This document shows positions 25,857 to 39,505 of a DNA stretch of 64,000 nucleotides, in pieces; the stretch's first letter is position 1, and the number at the start of each line of letters is the position of its first letter. The stretch comes from Coptis chinensis (taxonomy: Eukaryota; Streptophyta; Magnoliopsida; Ranunculales; Ranunculaceae), in contig CM027378.1 of NCBI GenBank assembly GCA_015680905.1, positions 108,608,501 to 108,672,500 of the forward strand, read 5' to 3'. A program made the translations under genes and the position numbers. The notes beneath the pieces are model-generated. The model was not told the DNA's origin, did not search any database, and saw only the letters and a list, made by a program, of their open reading frames with translations.

Positions 25857-27708
25857 CATGGTATAATTGATCAATCATGGCTCTAACTCATGGCAACGAG
25901 CACGAGGCACCTCGGGAATGGAAATGTAAGTAGCCTCCCCATCGTCCACACGACAAACATCCGAGGATTACTTGGCGCATACGAGCCGGATGATATGCAT
26001 TCAGAGGTTGTGGGTTGTAAACATGCTGTAGCGGATGAGAAATACGTAGCTCACGTCTCATCCCTTCTAGGCTCACAAACTCGAAGTTGCTAGCCCGACC
26101 AACAAGGGGCAACAACTGACCCATTGAGACACAGTTCCACCATCTATAATACTGATCAACAGTCTGCTCAACAACAAAAGAAGACGCATCTGGCCAAGGA
26201 CCACAACTGGCATGAACTTCATGAACTTGAGTTCTACTCCACGACTTAGCATCACTAACATCTGGTATGGGAGCACATGGAACTCCATAATGTCTAGTCA
26301 TCTGTCGCCACAGTACCAAACCTTACAGTCACGTGCGGCAAAAACAACTCTGTGATGTGATAACACACAAACATGCTGCACAACTGGATCATCAAAAGCA
26401 GTAGACAAACGCCAAGGTCTCCACTCAATAGATGACAATGATCTAATATCAATCTGAGCATTAGCCATGTAGACATTATTTCTAATAAGCCCCCTGTTAC
26501 GAGTCAAGTGAGGCCTTGACCAACTAGCAAATCTAGGGCGAGTATCAGCAATCATGTCTACGTTAGGACAAAGACAACGAAAGTACTTATAAAACCAAAT
26601 CTCTAAATTAAAAGTCTTGTGAATCCTGCAATCTGGGGACTTCTACTTCCGAATGTCTGTGAATATTTATCTAACGCCGATATCAATGTGACATATACTT
26701 AGCTACCAATGTCATAATCTCTCGTATTATGCATCATAAACATAAGCATAATATCCAAGTCGTACCGTAGAATGACCATTTGGAAATAGAACATACCCAA
26801 TAAAAAACATTAAAAAAACCCTAACGTACACATCAGCACCCTCACTACCGGGTAGAACAGTCAAAGCTAACTCCGCTCGTGTATTATGATCTAAGAGGGG
26901 TTCCATATATGCAGTCTTAATATTAGATAGCTTAATACCAGAAGAATCATAAGCATCCGCATCCAAGCGAGGAAAACTCATAAACATACTACCCATATTC
27001 TCATAATTTGTATTAAAAGGTATCGGTTGGCCTATACCGATACTCAACCCAGAAATCATGGTGAAGTCTAGTGTTGTGAACCCTAACTCCGCACAAGAAA
27101 ATTGAAATGTATGAGTTGTACTCCACCATCTTTCTACTAAAGCTATGACCACTGCCCAATCAGCCTTCTCATAATCTACATCAACCAAAAGACCCAAAGG
27201 TGTACATAGAATACTATCTCTACTATGTACAAACTCATCCAAACTCTTAATAACCTTCCACCACTCTTTAACACAAAGTAAAGCCGATCTAACTCGATAG
27301 TCAATAACTTGCTGATATTATGAAAAAAAAAATAATGCATATAAGATAAATAATTAATTGGTCCAACTCAACTAATTAATGCATAATATTCAAAATATTT
27401 AATCAAAACTAATTAATTATCTGAGAATTAGCCACAACACTCGACACGTGTTTTGTATCACGTGTAGAAGACACAACTTGCATATCAAGTACTTCACCGG
27501 GATTAAATTGCCAATCGAAGTCGTTTATTTGATACTCAAGTACATAGGGATGTTTATCAGTCGGCGCGACATCCTCGATTTATTCTCCCCCACCGTTTTG
27601 TACTTCTTCGGGTTCTTGTACCTCTCCCCCATCGCCAATGTCGTTTGTGTACTGCTAATACACATCGTCATCATCGTTATCACCGTCGAAAGGTTGAAAA
27701 GGATCCAT
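25857..27708 (-). pseudogene. Plant mobile domain (PMD) transposon protein, 5' part
   Basis: Minus strand. The candidate start at 27708 gives an acidic leader (MDPFQPFDGDNDDDD) interrupted by stops. From about 27310 the frame runs VIDYRVRSALLCVKEWW, then WAVVIALVERWWSTTHTFQF followed by an FTTLDFTMISGLSIGIG segment, the core of the PMD (PF10536-type) fold. Later pieces at 26555-26298 (IRSLSSIEWRPWRLSTAFDD) and 26319-25888 (MTRHYGVPCAPIPDV) are the C-terminal PMD half. The part ends at a donor (CATG|GTGAGT, GT at 25855-25856). PMD proteins are transposon-derived; domesticated relatives (MAIN, MAIL1) act in genome stability. Stops and frameshifts make this copy inactive. Confidence 0.8.
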
Positions 27709-28036
27709 ATAAAATTTCAAGAGTTTAAGTAGGTTTTTGTTTTGTTTTTACTAAGGAGAGGGTTTATAATTGAGAGAAAAGTTAAAAATGATTGAACCAT
27801 GCAGTTTTAGTCATCTTTATATAGAAATAGCACGCGGTGTTGAGAACACTGTGCGGTTTTTGGAAAACCGTATGGACTTGAGCCTGTCAGATGGGCTTTA
27901 GTGGCGCGGTTTTGGAAAAACCGCGTGGGCTATATGGCGCGGTTTATCCAAAACCGCGTAATTTGATGTCGAAAATTTGGCTTCACTCATAAAGATGGTT
28001 GGTGTTTTTTTGGTTTCACTCCTAAAGATGTTTTTA

Positions 28037-28816
28037 CAATCTTTCCTTGTTATTAAGTTCCAGAAAATATAGAACCGAATGGGAGTTTCAGAGCAATGCC
28101 ATTTGCTTAGTGTTTGTTTTGTAACTTGGCTTTCGGCTCTCAGATTGTTTTGTAACTTGGCTTTCGGCTTTCGACTTCAGATTGGGTGTTCTTGGATCTA
28201 TTGTAGTCACTGTTACTGTATTAAGTACACCAAAAGCTAAATAACGTTGATATGAATAGTGTCACTCCCTACTACTAAAGGTCCATTTCACACTTCAGCT
28301 TAATTGAATGGGACACGTACGTTCGGGGGACATCACTCAAACCACCAACCACAAGATGGGTATTAATCCAAGGACCACGAGTTAGCCAGCATGGCAAGTC
28401 AAAAGCCAAGTCTTTGTTGTACTTTCTTTAGCCCAAGCCAAGCCAGCCAAGTCTTAAATCTGCCTTTCCAGTCTTCTTCTCTCTCACTTTGAGGACACCA
28501 ATTTCACTTACCAAAAATCGATTTGGAAATCATACCAACATCTAATTTCAACGGAAAAGAGACTCGATTATGTGGAAGATGAAGTGATGAATGTTACTAT
28601 TACCAAATTTCTTCCACTCAAATTGTGCAACCTCCTTCCAATCTATTTCCTTTTCCATTGAATTTTCATTTTCTTCTTTGATCCTAAATCAAATCCCTAT
28701 TTGGTGAATTCAAATTGGATTTGTTATTTTACAAAACCAAAACCCACATATCCATCAGTGTTTGTTTGTTTGTTATTTTTTTAGTGGAAAATTTATTTAT
28801 AATGATAACGAGTTTT
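28037..28816. other. Intergenic, no gene recognised
   Basis: Contains a short tandem duplication of TTTTGTAACTTGGCTTTCGG (about 28118-28165). No coding signal. Confidence 0.5.
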
Positions 28817-29070
28817 ACAAATAATTAGGACAAGCGTGCAACAAGCTGCGCTGCAAGTCCTTTCTGAATAGCAAATCCTATCATTCTAAAAACAAACTCA
28901 TTAGACCCAATTGTCATAACGTTACTATTCATAACTTTCTGAAGTCTCTTGAGGATCTCAACATACTGTTGTCCCAAGAACCTAAAAATGTCGAAACTAA
29001 ACGGAATAAAACAATGCTGGTTAGCCATACAAGCTAGCTTCCTCATGCTTCTATATCTTCCATGTTGCTG
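28817..29070 (-). pseudogene. Retroelement-associated ORF copy 2, C-terminal part
   Basis: The minus strand encodes NQHCFIPFSFDIFRFLGQQY, LQKVMNSNVMTIGSNEFVF and the end GFAIQKGLAAQLVARLS, the conserved C-terminus of the repeat protein of 164-960. It is the downstream half of 32220-32958, separated from it by the LTR inserted at 29076-32214. Confidence 0.7.
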
Positions 29071-29075
29071 CTCTC

Positions 29076-32000
29076 TGTCACGCCCCGAGACCCAACACAC
29101 ATCCCAAAGACGTGAAGATGAATCTCGAGGCGGTCGCTATCCTGATTCTATCGAAATTTTGGCAGAGCCTCCTTTGTTTAGTCGACATTTCGTATACGAA
29201 AAACCTGTCATAACCTGGACATCGTATAAAAAAAATCTTCCAACAACCATTTCCATATAAAACCTACTTTCTAAACAACAGAAAGATATACATACATATC
29301 CACCAAATGATGGAGTGTAACTATTACTCCAATACATCGTTTAGTACATCAAAATGACCTAGCTCTCTATATATACAACAAAAGAAACTAGTCTCTCTCT
29401 ATACAACCAAAATCACTCGACTCTGTCCCTCGTCAGGCATAAGGGAAACCCCCCAAATCTCCATAACCATCATCCCCAGTGGTAGGGAAAGTCTCCTCCA
29501 CAACGGGCTCGGCTGAAATGTTAATGTAGGATGAGCAAAACAACTATGCCCAGTAGAAACGCACATAGCCAATAAATAGTCTACTTATAGCAAAACATTT
29601 AAAACATGCATGGTTTCCATAAAAGTATTCAAATATCGTGACTATATATATACATCACTAACTAGCAGAAATCATTTCGACATGCTTCAGTGATATACAA
29701 AATAGAGTTTTTCATAATCATCATACAACTATTGTGGCACGATCCTATTAGAATGGTGAAGTGGTAACGACCGGGTAATCCACGGACATATCTCGGTTCA
29801 GTACTTTCCAGTGTGAACCATACATCGTTATTTTCCTGATTTTACCGGCAGGGAGATGAAATGTCGTTGTTGTGTTCGCATACACACAAAATCCCCAAAG
29901 CTTTTAGGGCTCGGTGGGCCCCGCGTGACCACGACCCCATACAGGTCACACCTAACTTACGGTGGTCAACCGCTCGATAACTGCTGACTGCTTCAAGATC
30001 TTGACACATCCGTGAGTGGACTAAAACTCACACCTCGCCTAAACCCTCATCGAGGTAACATGTAACATCACACAAGCTAAGCACCATACAAATAAGTGAC
30101 ACGCATAAAACATGGTTATCTAGAAAAGTAAAAGGGAATTCCCGGACTACATCCTGTGATGCATCCCTTTCAAGATGGCCCACCACCTCGAAAGGTGTAC
30201 ACCACGGTTGGAATCTAGAAATTAACTGCCGCCTCCTCAGAAATGCGACAACAGTTCCTTCTTTATAGGAATTCACCAATTCTTTTCCAAATCCCCTCAT
30301 GATAAGCATAGTAATATATATACTCGTATTACCGATTATTTCCAAATACTATAGTTACATATTTAGTTTTTCCTTTAAAACTGCTGGTTCTGTATGTGTG
30401 AGTTCCTGGATTTCCAACAATCGAGTAAATGCAACCTATGACTCCCAAACGGGCCAATCATAGTAAATGACAACCGATGATTCCCAAACGGCGAATCATC
30501 GTAAATAACAACGAATTCTAACCATGGAACAATCCAAAACCTCACACACAGTTACTTACAACCGGGTAATTCTTACCCACATTACAAAATCCATCTCTCT
30601 GTCTCCTTACTGAGACAAGAGACGAGAACCCTTCCCAAAACCAGTTTTGCTATTTTAACCAAGAAAATAATCCCCGCTACCCAGATTTCGCAAAACCATT
30701 TCACACGAAAGCTATCCATATATTTAATTTATATCGAGGAAATACAATGCAAAACATGAATATTACATATACATGCATGGTTGATACGCAAACTATCTTT
30801 CCCAATTTAAAACAATCAAATCATGCATGAAAATAAGCATGCTATATATTGGTATGTAAGTTCCTACCTTAGCAAGCTCCGTTCTCCTCAAGCCCACTTA
30901 ACCGAATCGAGCCCGCTTAACCGAATCCACTCTTATTTGACTCCTATAACATCATATACATATACGTCGACTATTAGAAGTTATCGAACGAACGAGAATT
31001 CTTATCTAACGTAACTCGAGAAGAATCTCGACGCTACAAATTTAGTTTCAAGAAATTCTTCCTCTAACTACAGTTAACAGAGCTACAGGCCATTTCTAGC
31101 ACTGTTACTCTGACAGGTCTCTGCAGGCCTTTATGCCCACACTAATCATATCACTTCCACTAACTATTAAGGTTTTTTCCACAACTCCAACTACAACCAA
31201 ATTCCACACCCTTCCATTCACATTAAATCTAGTAATAAAATAGGTGTGTGTTCATTCTCATTCAACCCATAATCAACATAATCTTAAACAAGGTATAGAA
31301 CCATCATGACTTCTCAAAAATGGAGTGAATGTATATATGATTCTTACCAAGTCAGTGAGATTAGCTTCTTAGCTATCTGCTCCCCCAATATCGCTCCACT
31401 CTATCTCCACCAACCGCTACTGTCGAAATTTAAAACCCCCAATTCAATTATTTTCCTCAATATATCCAATTCCATCGAAATTGGGTTTAAACTATCTAAT
31501 TGAGAATAAAACTAACTCACCTTTCACTTTGGTATGACGGAAATTCGGGGAAATTCGAATCTCGCGTTGTCGTGAGAAGAAACCCCGATAGCCACTCCGG
31601 CACGTCCACAATTTCTAAACTTCACACTTGACTTTAGTGTTTACAAGAGATGGGTGTGAAAACTGAAGGTTTTAATCGCTTGAAATTAGGCGAATTGGTT
31701 TTCTCTCTCCTAGGTTTTCAGTAGTGGGCGAAATGAAGAAGAAGAAGAACTTGGGTGCAATAGTTTGGTTTTTTGGTTTGGTGCGATTTGTTCTATTTTT
31801 TTGTCTTAACATGTTTAGCTAATTAAGGCCCGAGCCCAATATCTAAACTAGGCCTAAGGCATAATTAGACTCCTAACCACTAACTAATTTGACTTAGCGT
31901 CGTGATTATTTTTCGGCCTATCCAGCTTAATTTAATCTCCTACATTCTATCCCACCGCAGGCTATAATGATAACCCACTCATGCATGTAAGTTGTTAACT

Positions 32001-32214
32001 CGTGCGAGATTCGAACGCAGAAAAGCCGCTAACCGACATTTTTGTCAAATTTTCGTACGTGAGTTGCTTACCTAACGTGGCTTATGAGTCTGAGTTAAGT
32101 TTCATTAAGTTACGTAAGTTTGAAATGTAAACCCGACCGACCAATTACCTAAATGTCCCTAGGTTAAATATGAAATTTATGAAAATACCCTTAACACGAA
32201 TTTGAGTCTTTACA
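29076..32214 (+). mobile_element. 3.1-kb solo-LTR-like insertion
   Basis: Starts TGTCACGCCCCGAGACC and ends GAGTCTTTACA. It is flanked by perfect 5-bp duplications CTCTC (29071-29075, 32215-32219). Removing it restores continuous homology to copy 1 of the interrupted ORF (GTTGCTCTCTTAGCT). TG...CA ends and a 5-bp duplication define an LTR retroelement insertion. No second LTR, PBS or pol is seen, so a solo LTR is the simplest reading. Length and the TGTCACRCCCC start fit Tekay/Del-type Ty3 LTRs (from memory). A related element in the opposite orientation lies at 53204-57835. Confidence 0.85.
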
Positions 32215-32219
32215 CTCTC

Positions 32220-32958
32220 TTAGCTGCTCCTCACACCTCAAAATCACCATTCCCCAGCCCTGCCAATGGAGAGGCTCCAGTTACATCAACACATGCATAT
32301 TTTCACTCATACCAACTATAAATCAAGACATCTGTAGGCCGAAGTGTCGATCTGCCCTCATTCGGATAAGTGAGAAAGTTAACAGGAGCTTCTTTATTCA
32401 CTCGTACCCAGCCCTCCAAAATGCATGACATAAAATGTCTCTAACATGATCATGTCGGTATTTAAAACTGGGAAAATATCTACAATGTGCTGCATGGTCC
32501 CTAAAAACATCTAATTAGCTCTTTTTGCATACAGGGCAAAGACCACCATCGAAGTTCAGAGGAATCATAAGATGGTACCGGAGAATGGCACGATACTCTA
32601 CCTGTGACATACGCTGTCCAAGTCCCTCAATTGGAATAGCAAGTAGGAAATCTTTCGCCTGTAAGCACCCAATGCCTGCTTTCTGACGAGCAAATAACTC
32701 AAACTCCCTATCAAGATCTGCAATAATCTTATCGTAGAACGCTTCCACCAAATTTTTTTGGGGTTTTGAGGGGACGGTAACATTCACAGCCAGAGAATTA
32801 AGATCAACATCGAGTAGATAGAGACGCAGTGCACTGTTAGCATCATCAAGAATCTCATCCGCCAAAAACTTTTTTTTTTCATGAGATATGAAAGTTTCTC
32901 TTTTGAGTTTCAATGAGGTTTTAATGGTGGATTTTGTTTCTACTGGCTTGACAGACAT
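32220..32958 (-). pseudogene. Retroelement-associated ORF copy 2, N-terminal part
   Basis: The minus-strand frame 32515-32958 (147 codons) begins MSVKPVETKSTIKTSLK, then LVEAFYDKIIADLDREFELF, LGQRMSQVEYRAILRYHLMI and CPVCKKS. It is better preserved than copy 1 (164-960). It continues as decayed sequence to 32220, where the LTR insertion interrupts the gene. Its function is unknown; the family is known only from plant repeats. Confidence 0.65.
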
Positions 32959-33455
32959 ATGGCCGGGTTCTCAAAAGCCATTAAAATGAAAGATAATTTG
33001 AAAATTTTGTACTTGGGTTTTGATTAGTTTGATAAAAATTTTGAAGTTGATGGTAGGAGTGAACAATGTGAATTTGATGAACTTGCTGGCTTGGCTTAGC
33101 TTGGGCTTATGAGAAAAGGCAGTAAAGGCTAGCTTTGGACTTGCCATGCGGCCAACTCTTGGTCCTTGGATCCCATCTAGTGGTTCTTACCTTGAGTGAA
33201 ACTAAATGTCAAATATATATGTCCCTATAACGCCTCCCTAATTGAATATGAGCTGATGAATTCTCTTTCGTAAGCAAGCATACCTCATCTAGTCATCTTT
33301 GAGTCAAACTAGTAATATATCATTTAATTGAAATGCTCTTTTGTTTCTAAATTCTAATGCATCTAGTCATCTTTGAGTCAAACTAGTAATATATCATTTA
33401 ATTGAAATGCTCTTTTGTTTCTAAATTCTAATGCAGTGGGGAAAAAAAATAACCA
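32959..33455. repeat. Flank of copy 2, with a 74-bp tandem duplication
   Basis: Parallel to 961-1388. Unlike copy 1, it has two exact tandem copies of a 74-bp unit (33287-33360, 33361-33434; starts ATCTAGTCATCTTTGAGTC), so that duplication happened after the copies separated. Confidence 0.9.
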
Positions 33456-35473
33456 ATTGAGAAAAAAAATTGAGATATAGGAATTCACCATCCCATGGGC
33501 ATGTCGCATGTTACATAAACGTTCGAGCCATAGTTGCTTGCATGCTTTTTATAATCATTTGGTGGCGTTCTTTTTCTTTTTTTATCATTATTATGAGAAG
33601 GACAAAAACTGGGCTACTTCCGATTTCTTTATAATCACTAACATAAGATCACGGGTACTTTGAATATTTGCTTAAGTAATCACTAACTTTTCCATGTATA
33701 TTTTCATGGAAGACACAACATACTTTAAAATTCATCGGGCAAGGGTTGGAGATCGAATTGTGGCAGATATCCAGGTATGTCTATAGCTAAACTCAAATTT
33801 GAGAAGTGAATATCTTATAAACTTCTAAATTATTTCATAGATGAATAGATGTATTGATTGTTGTATACCCTGTTTTTCAAATTGCTTTGGCTATTTCACT
33901 GTTAGCAGTTGCATTTAAGACTTTCAAGTGCTTATTGTTACATGATCATATTCTTTTCACTAAACCAAACTCTCCAACTTGCGTATCTAACATTGCATAC
34001 ATCTTTGATTGGGTTCAAATAATTCTCTTCATATCAGGATTTCATCTTCAGCATGTAGCCAAGCGTTGTGGATTAGTGGAATTTTATTTTCATTGTAACC
34101 ATGAGTATTGTATCTTACTCATATCAAAATTTATAAATATTTTGTTAACTTTTATTCAATGAGTTATAGTGTTGATGCCTTCCACAGGCGTAAGCTCCAA
34201 CTACTAAATAGGTTTTCTTAAAGCAATTCACAACTTACCAACACGACCACAAGTTAACTAGACATACATTCAATACACACATTTTTCTCTTTAGAGTCTC
34301 TCAATTCATGATTTTTTTTAATTAATTAATTTATTATTATGTAGTCAATTCAATTATTTTCCGTTGTATGCAGAAATTTATGTAGATTGCTTCACTGTCT
34401 TAAGTTTTGTATTTATTATATGTTCTAGGGATATAGATCATCTAATCATGAATGGTAAACTTAACTGATAGAACCACATTATGATGTTTACTAAATTATG
34501 TGCTTTTACTATTGATACTATTCCAATAAGTTTAAATAAATGTCATGAAAATGTCTTGGGTTCTCTACAAAATATTTGTAAATGGTATCTGTTAAATATA
34601 TTGTTCAAGTCATTCAAATAATGTTTACCATTGGGTAATTGTTAAGCCTAAGGAGTAGCTTTGTCAAATAGTGCACGTACCTGATTGCCCTACCGAAGCA
34701 AGGAAATAATATATATAAAAGATGAATTTCCCCACCACATGATACGGTAAAAACTATCATTGATGGTTGTTGCTACATCTAATTGTGTAGGTATCAATAT
34801 TGGGATGAGAGATGCATTGGAAAGTGCAGGGCGTAGGTAAAACTTTCGCAATTTTACTAATTCCATGGCAGAGATATGAGCCATACGCTTGAGGTGGCAC
34901 ATGTTACCAGTAAGGAGAATTGGTTATGGAAACTTATTAAGATAGTGTAAATTGCGAACGGGTGATTTTGAGGAAGTTGATATTTGTTATAGGGGTCAAC
35001 AAGCAAACAAGGCAGCTCATTTGCTAACGTTTATTCGTTGTGGTTGACAAGCAAGTATGGTTGCTCTCTCAACTATGTTTCAGTGCAAGTTTTGTAATTT
35101 TGATTTTGTGAAATATTAGATGTCTTGCTTCATTTTACGTCAGATTTTATCTTTGTAGGTTTATAACATGATCCAACAGAATAAAATAGAAAATGTTACC
35201 ACCTGTTCATCATACAAAAATGGGCTTATGCATTAAGCACATAAAAAGTGACCCTCTTCTAATGAAAAGATGCATTTGGCCCCACTTTCTGTATGAAATT
35301 CTGAATAACTCGAAGTGTCGAACAACTGACATTAAATTGTTTCCACGTGTTTATTATACAAATACGATTTTGTAGTAAGTACATCAACCAAAATACTTTA
35401 ACTTGAAAATTAACAGGCCCAGACATAATAAGTTTTAAAATAGCAGGCCCGACCACAGATCGAGCTGCATGGC
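33456..35473. other. Intergenic, no firm gene
   Basis: A possible exon lies at 33708-33775 (MEDTTYFKIHRARVGDRIVA..., followed by CAG|GTATGT), but I cannot assign a family or find partner exons. A scrap at 34970-35045 (ICYRGQQANKAAHLLTFIRCG) faintly resembles the end of an RNase-H-like domain of non-LTR elements. Nothing else is supported. Confidence 0.35.
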
Positions 35474-36147
35474 TAGTTTTCCTATTATAATAGGAATTCC
35501 TCTCCTATTGAAAAAGAAAAATCTAGCAGTTCTAATTAAAACAATAATCCTTCTACTATTAAAAACAGAAATACGGGTTTTTAAAACTTAATCAAAACAA
35601 TTTGTCGAGAAATTAAAATGGGTTTTTAAAACTTGATTAAAACAATTTGTTAGAAAATTAAAATGGGTTAGCGATGAAAACATGAATCACGATTTATTAG
35701 AAAATTTATATATGTATAGTTATGATTGTTGAACAAGTTTTCAAAAGAGCCGGTGCGTATGCGTATTTAAGGGCATACTTTATAGTTAATATTAAAGCTT
35801 CCATAAGGGGTATTTTTCTAGCTCTATTAAAATTCCACATCATCAACTCCTATTAAAACGGAAATTCCTTTCTTATTGAGAAGAGAAATTCTAGCACTTC
35901 TAATTAAAATGGGAATCATTCTCCTATTATAATGAGAATTTCTCATTTATTGAAAAAGAAAAATCTAGCACTTCTCCATTGATAGATCTACTAAACCTAA
36001 AGTCAGTCTTAACTCACTCTCAAAAGAACTTTATATCGTGATCATCAAATGTATAAATTGTTACAAATTATTGTGACACGGGTAATTGTCCAGGTAAAAT
36101 CAATTAAGACATGGACAATCCTTAGCAGTCGATTCCGTAGCACAACA
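35474..36147. repeat. Duplicated Helitron-bearing segment, copy 2
   Basis: Nearly identical to 38258-39029 (through CAATCCTTAGCAGTCGATTC and GTAGCACA). It includes the 3' part of the Helitron A family, ending near 35785 with GGGCATACTTTATAG, and the following TTAATATTAAAGCTTCC module. The surrounding DNA is different. Confidence 0.85.
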
Positions 36148-36872
36148 TTCTCAATTTATCATTCATTTTCTCGATGTAGGTTTATTCATTTTCTCAATGT
36201 AGATCAATTTAGTTCTTATGGATTTATGAGATTTCTTTTATTTTAACATAATAGCTACATTAATTTTTGTAGGAAACTAATTAAATTTTCTTTGTGATCC
36301 TATCATATGCCCTATCAAAATGATCCCTTATGAGATCTAGTACTATCTTAACTGTCGAGTAAGTACCCATACCACGACAGTTTATTGCCAGCAACATTGT
36401 AATATAGACTCTTCAACTCAGCACAGAATACCAATACCAACAATCGATGAAAGAAATTGTTTTGATATGCCGTAACTTTGGGCATATACTACCACCTTAG
36501 GCAGGCACCACCATCAAACTGATAACAAAAAAGATTGGAAATAGAAAAGGTAGAGAAATATTCTATATTTATCACTACTGAACCCAACCCGCCCTTAGTC
36601 GGCATATATTTATCTAAACAATCGCCTAGACCTCTTCACTGTTTCACTGCCGATGTCATCTTCACTGCCAGATTAGCCCTTGTAACCTCAATCGAATCTC
36701 AATCAAAATCTCTACAAAACACTTGTCTAAAAGGTAGGAAGATAACCAAGACGAACAATACCCATAAAGAACACTGATCAAATCTATTCCGGTAAAAGCA
36801 ATCAACATTAATCACTAGGTAGCTAGCTAAGCACAACAAAAGGAAAGAAGAAGCTTTAATAATATAAACAAC
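36148..36872. other. Intergenic, no gene recognised
   Basis: A frame at 36535-36777 (plus strand) has no recognisable motif. On the minus strand this would be downstream of the lectin-kinase exon, but no lectin-domain continuation is found. Confidence 0.4.
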
Positions 36873-37100
36873 TCACCCAACACTCCCAAGTTTAGATTGA
36901 GTAACATTAACAGCAATATTAGCATTAACAACTTGTGTATCACCATATAAAGTAATCTCATGATCAAAGTTAACATCTTTAGCAAACCTCTTTAAGGAAA
37001 ATGAAGAGATTGGTTTTGCAACTAGATGAGTAACTAAGCAGAAAACAAGTAACAACAGAACTAAAAATGAGTACCTGGGTACAGAAAATGCCGCCATCAT
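36873..37100 (-). pseudogene. L-type lectin receptor kinase, first-exon fragment
   Basis: The minus strand encodes a signal peptide (MAAFSVPRYSFLVLLLLVFC; hydrophobic core, residues about 10-28). It is followed by the start of a legume-lectin domain, FSLKRFAKDVNFDHEITLYG, typical of clade VIII LecRKs (membrane receptor kinases). Homology ends after about 75 residues at a donor-like GGTGAGTTG. Most such genes are intronless, and neither the rest of the lectin domain nor the kinase is found nearby. Either the gene is truncated or an unusual intron leads outside recognisable sequence. Confidence 0.6.
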
Positions 37101-37329
37101 TTTTCCCCGTGGGTTATTGAAAGCTCATTTGAGTACTAGACTTTGGTTTATGAATCTGTGATGAGTTGGTGTGAAGGTTGAGGAGAGACGTTTTTTTTTT
37201 GTCAAGTAGTGGGGTTTGCTGACAAAGGGAATGGACTAAAAGAGATGCTAAAGCAGAAACCTTTTTTTTTTCCACTTTATTCCAAACTCTCTAATCCACC
37301 AATGACCCCTTGTTCCAATATTCTCATTA

Positions 37330-37601
37330 CATTGTGCACATATATATCGGATATCTCGCCGATATATATCGGATATCTTACCGATATATATCAGAAATAT
37401 TTATATTAAAAAATAGTCAAAAAGTCAAACGATATATATCATAAATATCACATATATCGGTTATATTGGTGATATAAAGTTTTATATTGGAAATTCCGAT
37501 ATATATCGAGAAAAAAAGATTCAATATTCGATGGATATATATCGAATATATCGATGTCGGTGTAAAAAAAAAAATGATATATATCAGTGATATTTTGGGC
37601 C
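37330..37601. mobile_element. GATATATCGG-rich MITE, second copy
   Basis: Same GATATATCGG palindrome composition as 14459-14880 and the same right terminus, ATTTTGGGCC. The left terminus (GGCCCAAAAT) is not preserved. Confidence 0.55.
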
Positions 37602-37806
37602 TTGGTTCGTATAACGTGCTTTTTTTTTTGCTAGTTTTCAATAAATTTTGCTTTCATGTGATGAATATCTTGTAGACCTTACCATACTAGTGTGTCCCAT
37701 GGGCCTCCAGCCCACTTCATACTTTGGCGCTTTGTTTTTTCTATTTATTCAATTTGGAAATGGCATGATATTATTATAATGATATATATAGGGTAGAATG
37801 GTAGAT

Positions 37807-37809
<3 letters not shown>

Positions 37810-37850
<41 letters not shown>
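37810..37850. repeat. (TA)n microsatellite
   Basis: About 40 bp of TA directly before the repeat copy that starts GGGTAGATGAGATGGG. Confidence 0.9.
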
Positions 37851-39029
<1,179 letters not shown>

Positions 39030-39421
39030 TGCACCTAAATAGACATGAGACTAGGAGAGACTGAGAGAGTATAGATTCATGAGTTCAAGAAACTGAGAAA
39101 GTTGAATCGAAAAAAAAGAAAGAAAAAGAAACTGAGAATGCACTTTAAAATAAGCAACCATGCCCATTCACTTTTAGTAGAGTACTCCTTTAAGTAAACA
39201 TTATTTAGACATTTTACCAAAAATAATTTAAGGGCCCTCATATGTTCTTAAATCTTTCTCCAACTTGAATTTTTTTGTTGGCTCTCTCCAACTTGAATTT
39301 GTTGTAGTGATTTGCACATGCTCATAAATGTATGTTTTAGAAATGTCTAGTCGTTGTTTATCGAAAAAAAAGAAGAAATGTTTGGTCGATATTTAGGCAT
39401 GTCCACAATCTCCTGTGAGTC
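39030..39421. other. Upstream region of the aldo-keto reductase
   Basis: Unique, AT-rich DNA between the dispersed repeat and the TATA-like motif. No further element is recognised. Confidence 0.5.
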
Positions 39422-39428
39422 TATAAAT
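39422..39428 (+). promoter_or_regulatory. TATA-box-like motif of the aldo-keto reductase gene
   Basis: TATAAAT lies 78 bp before the ATG at 39506. A short upstream frame (ATG 39450, stop 39501-39503, 17 codons) ends three bases before the main start. It would be translated only if transcription starts upstream of 39450. Confidence 0.5.
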
Positions 39429-39505
39429 TGAGGAATATGTTTTCCTAAGATGGAGCTCAATATTCGTTTGTTTGATCTTACAACTTCTGGTTTCTGTGCG
39501 TGAAA

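Noticed and set aside
34690..34902. Small minus-strand gene
   Set aside because: No domain, no splice sites, isolated in AT-rich spacer.
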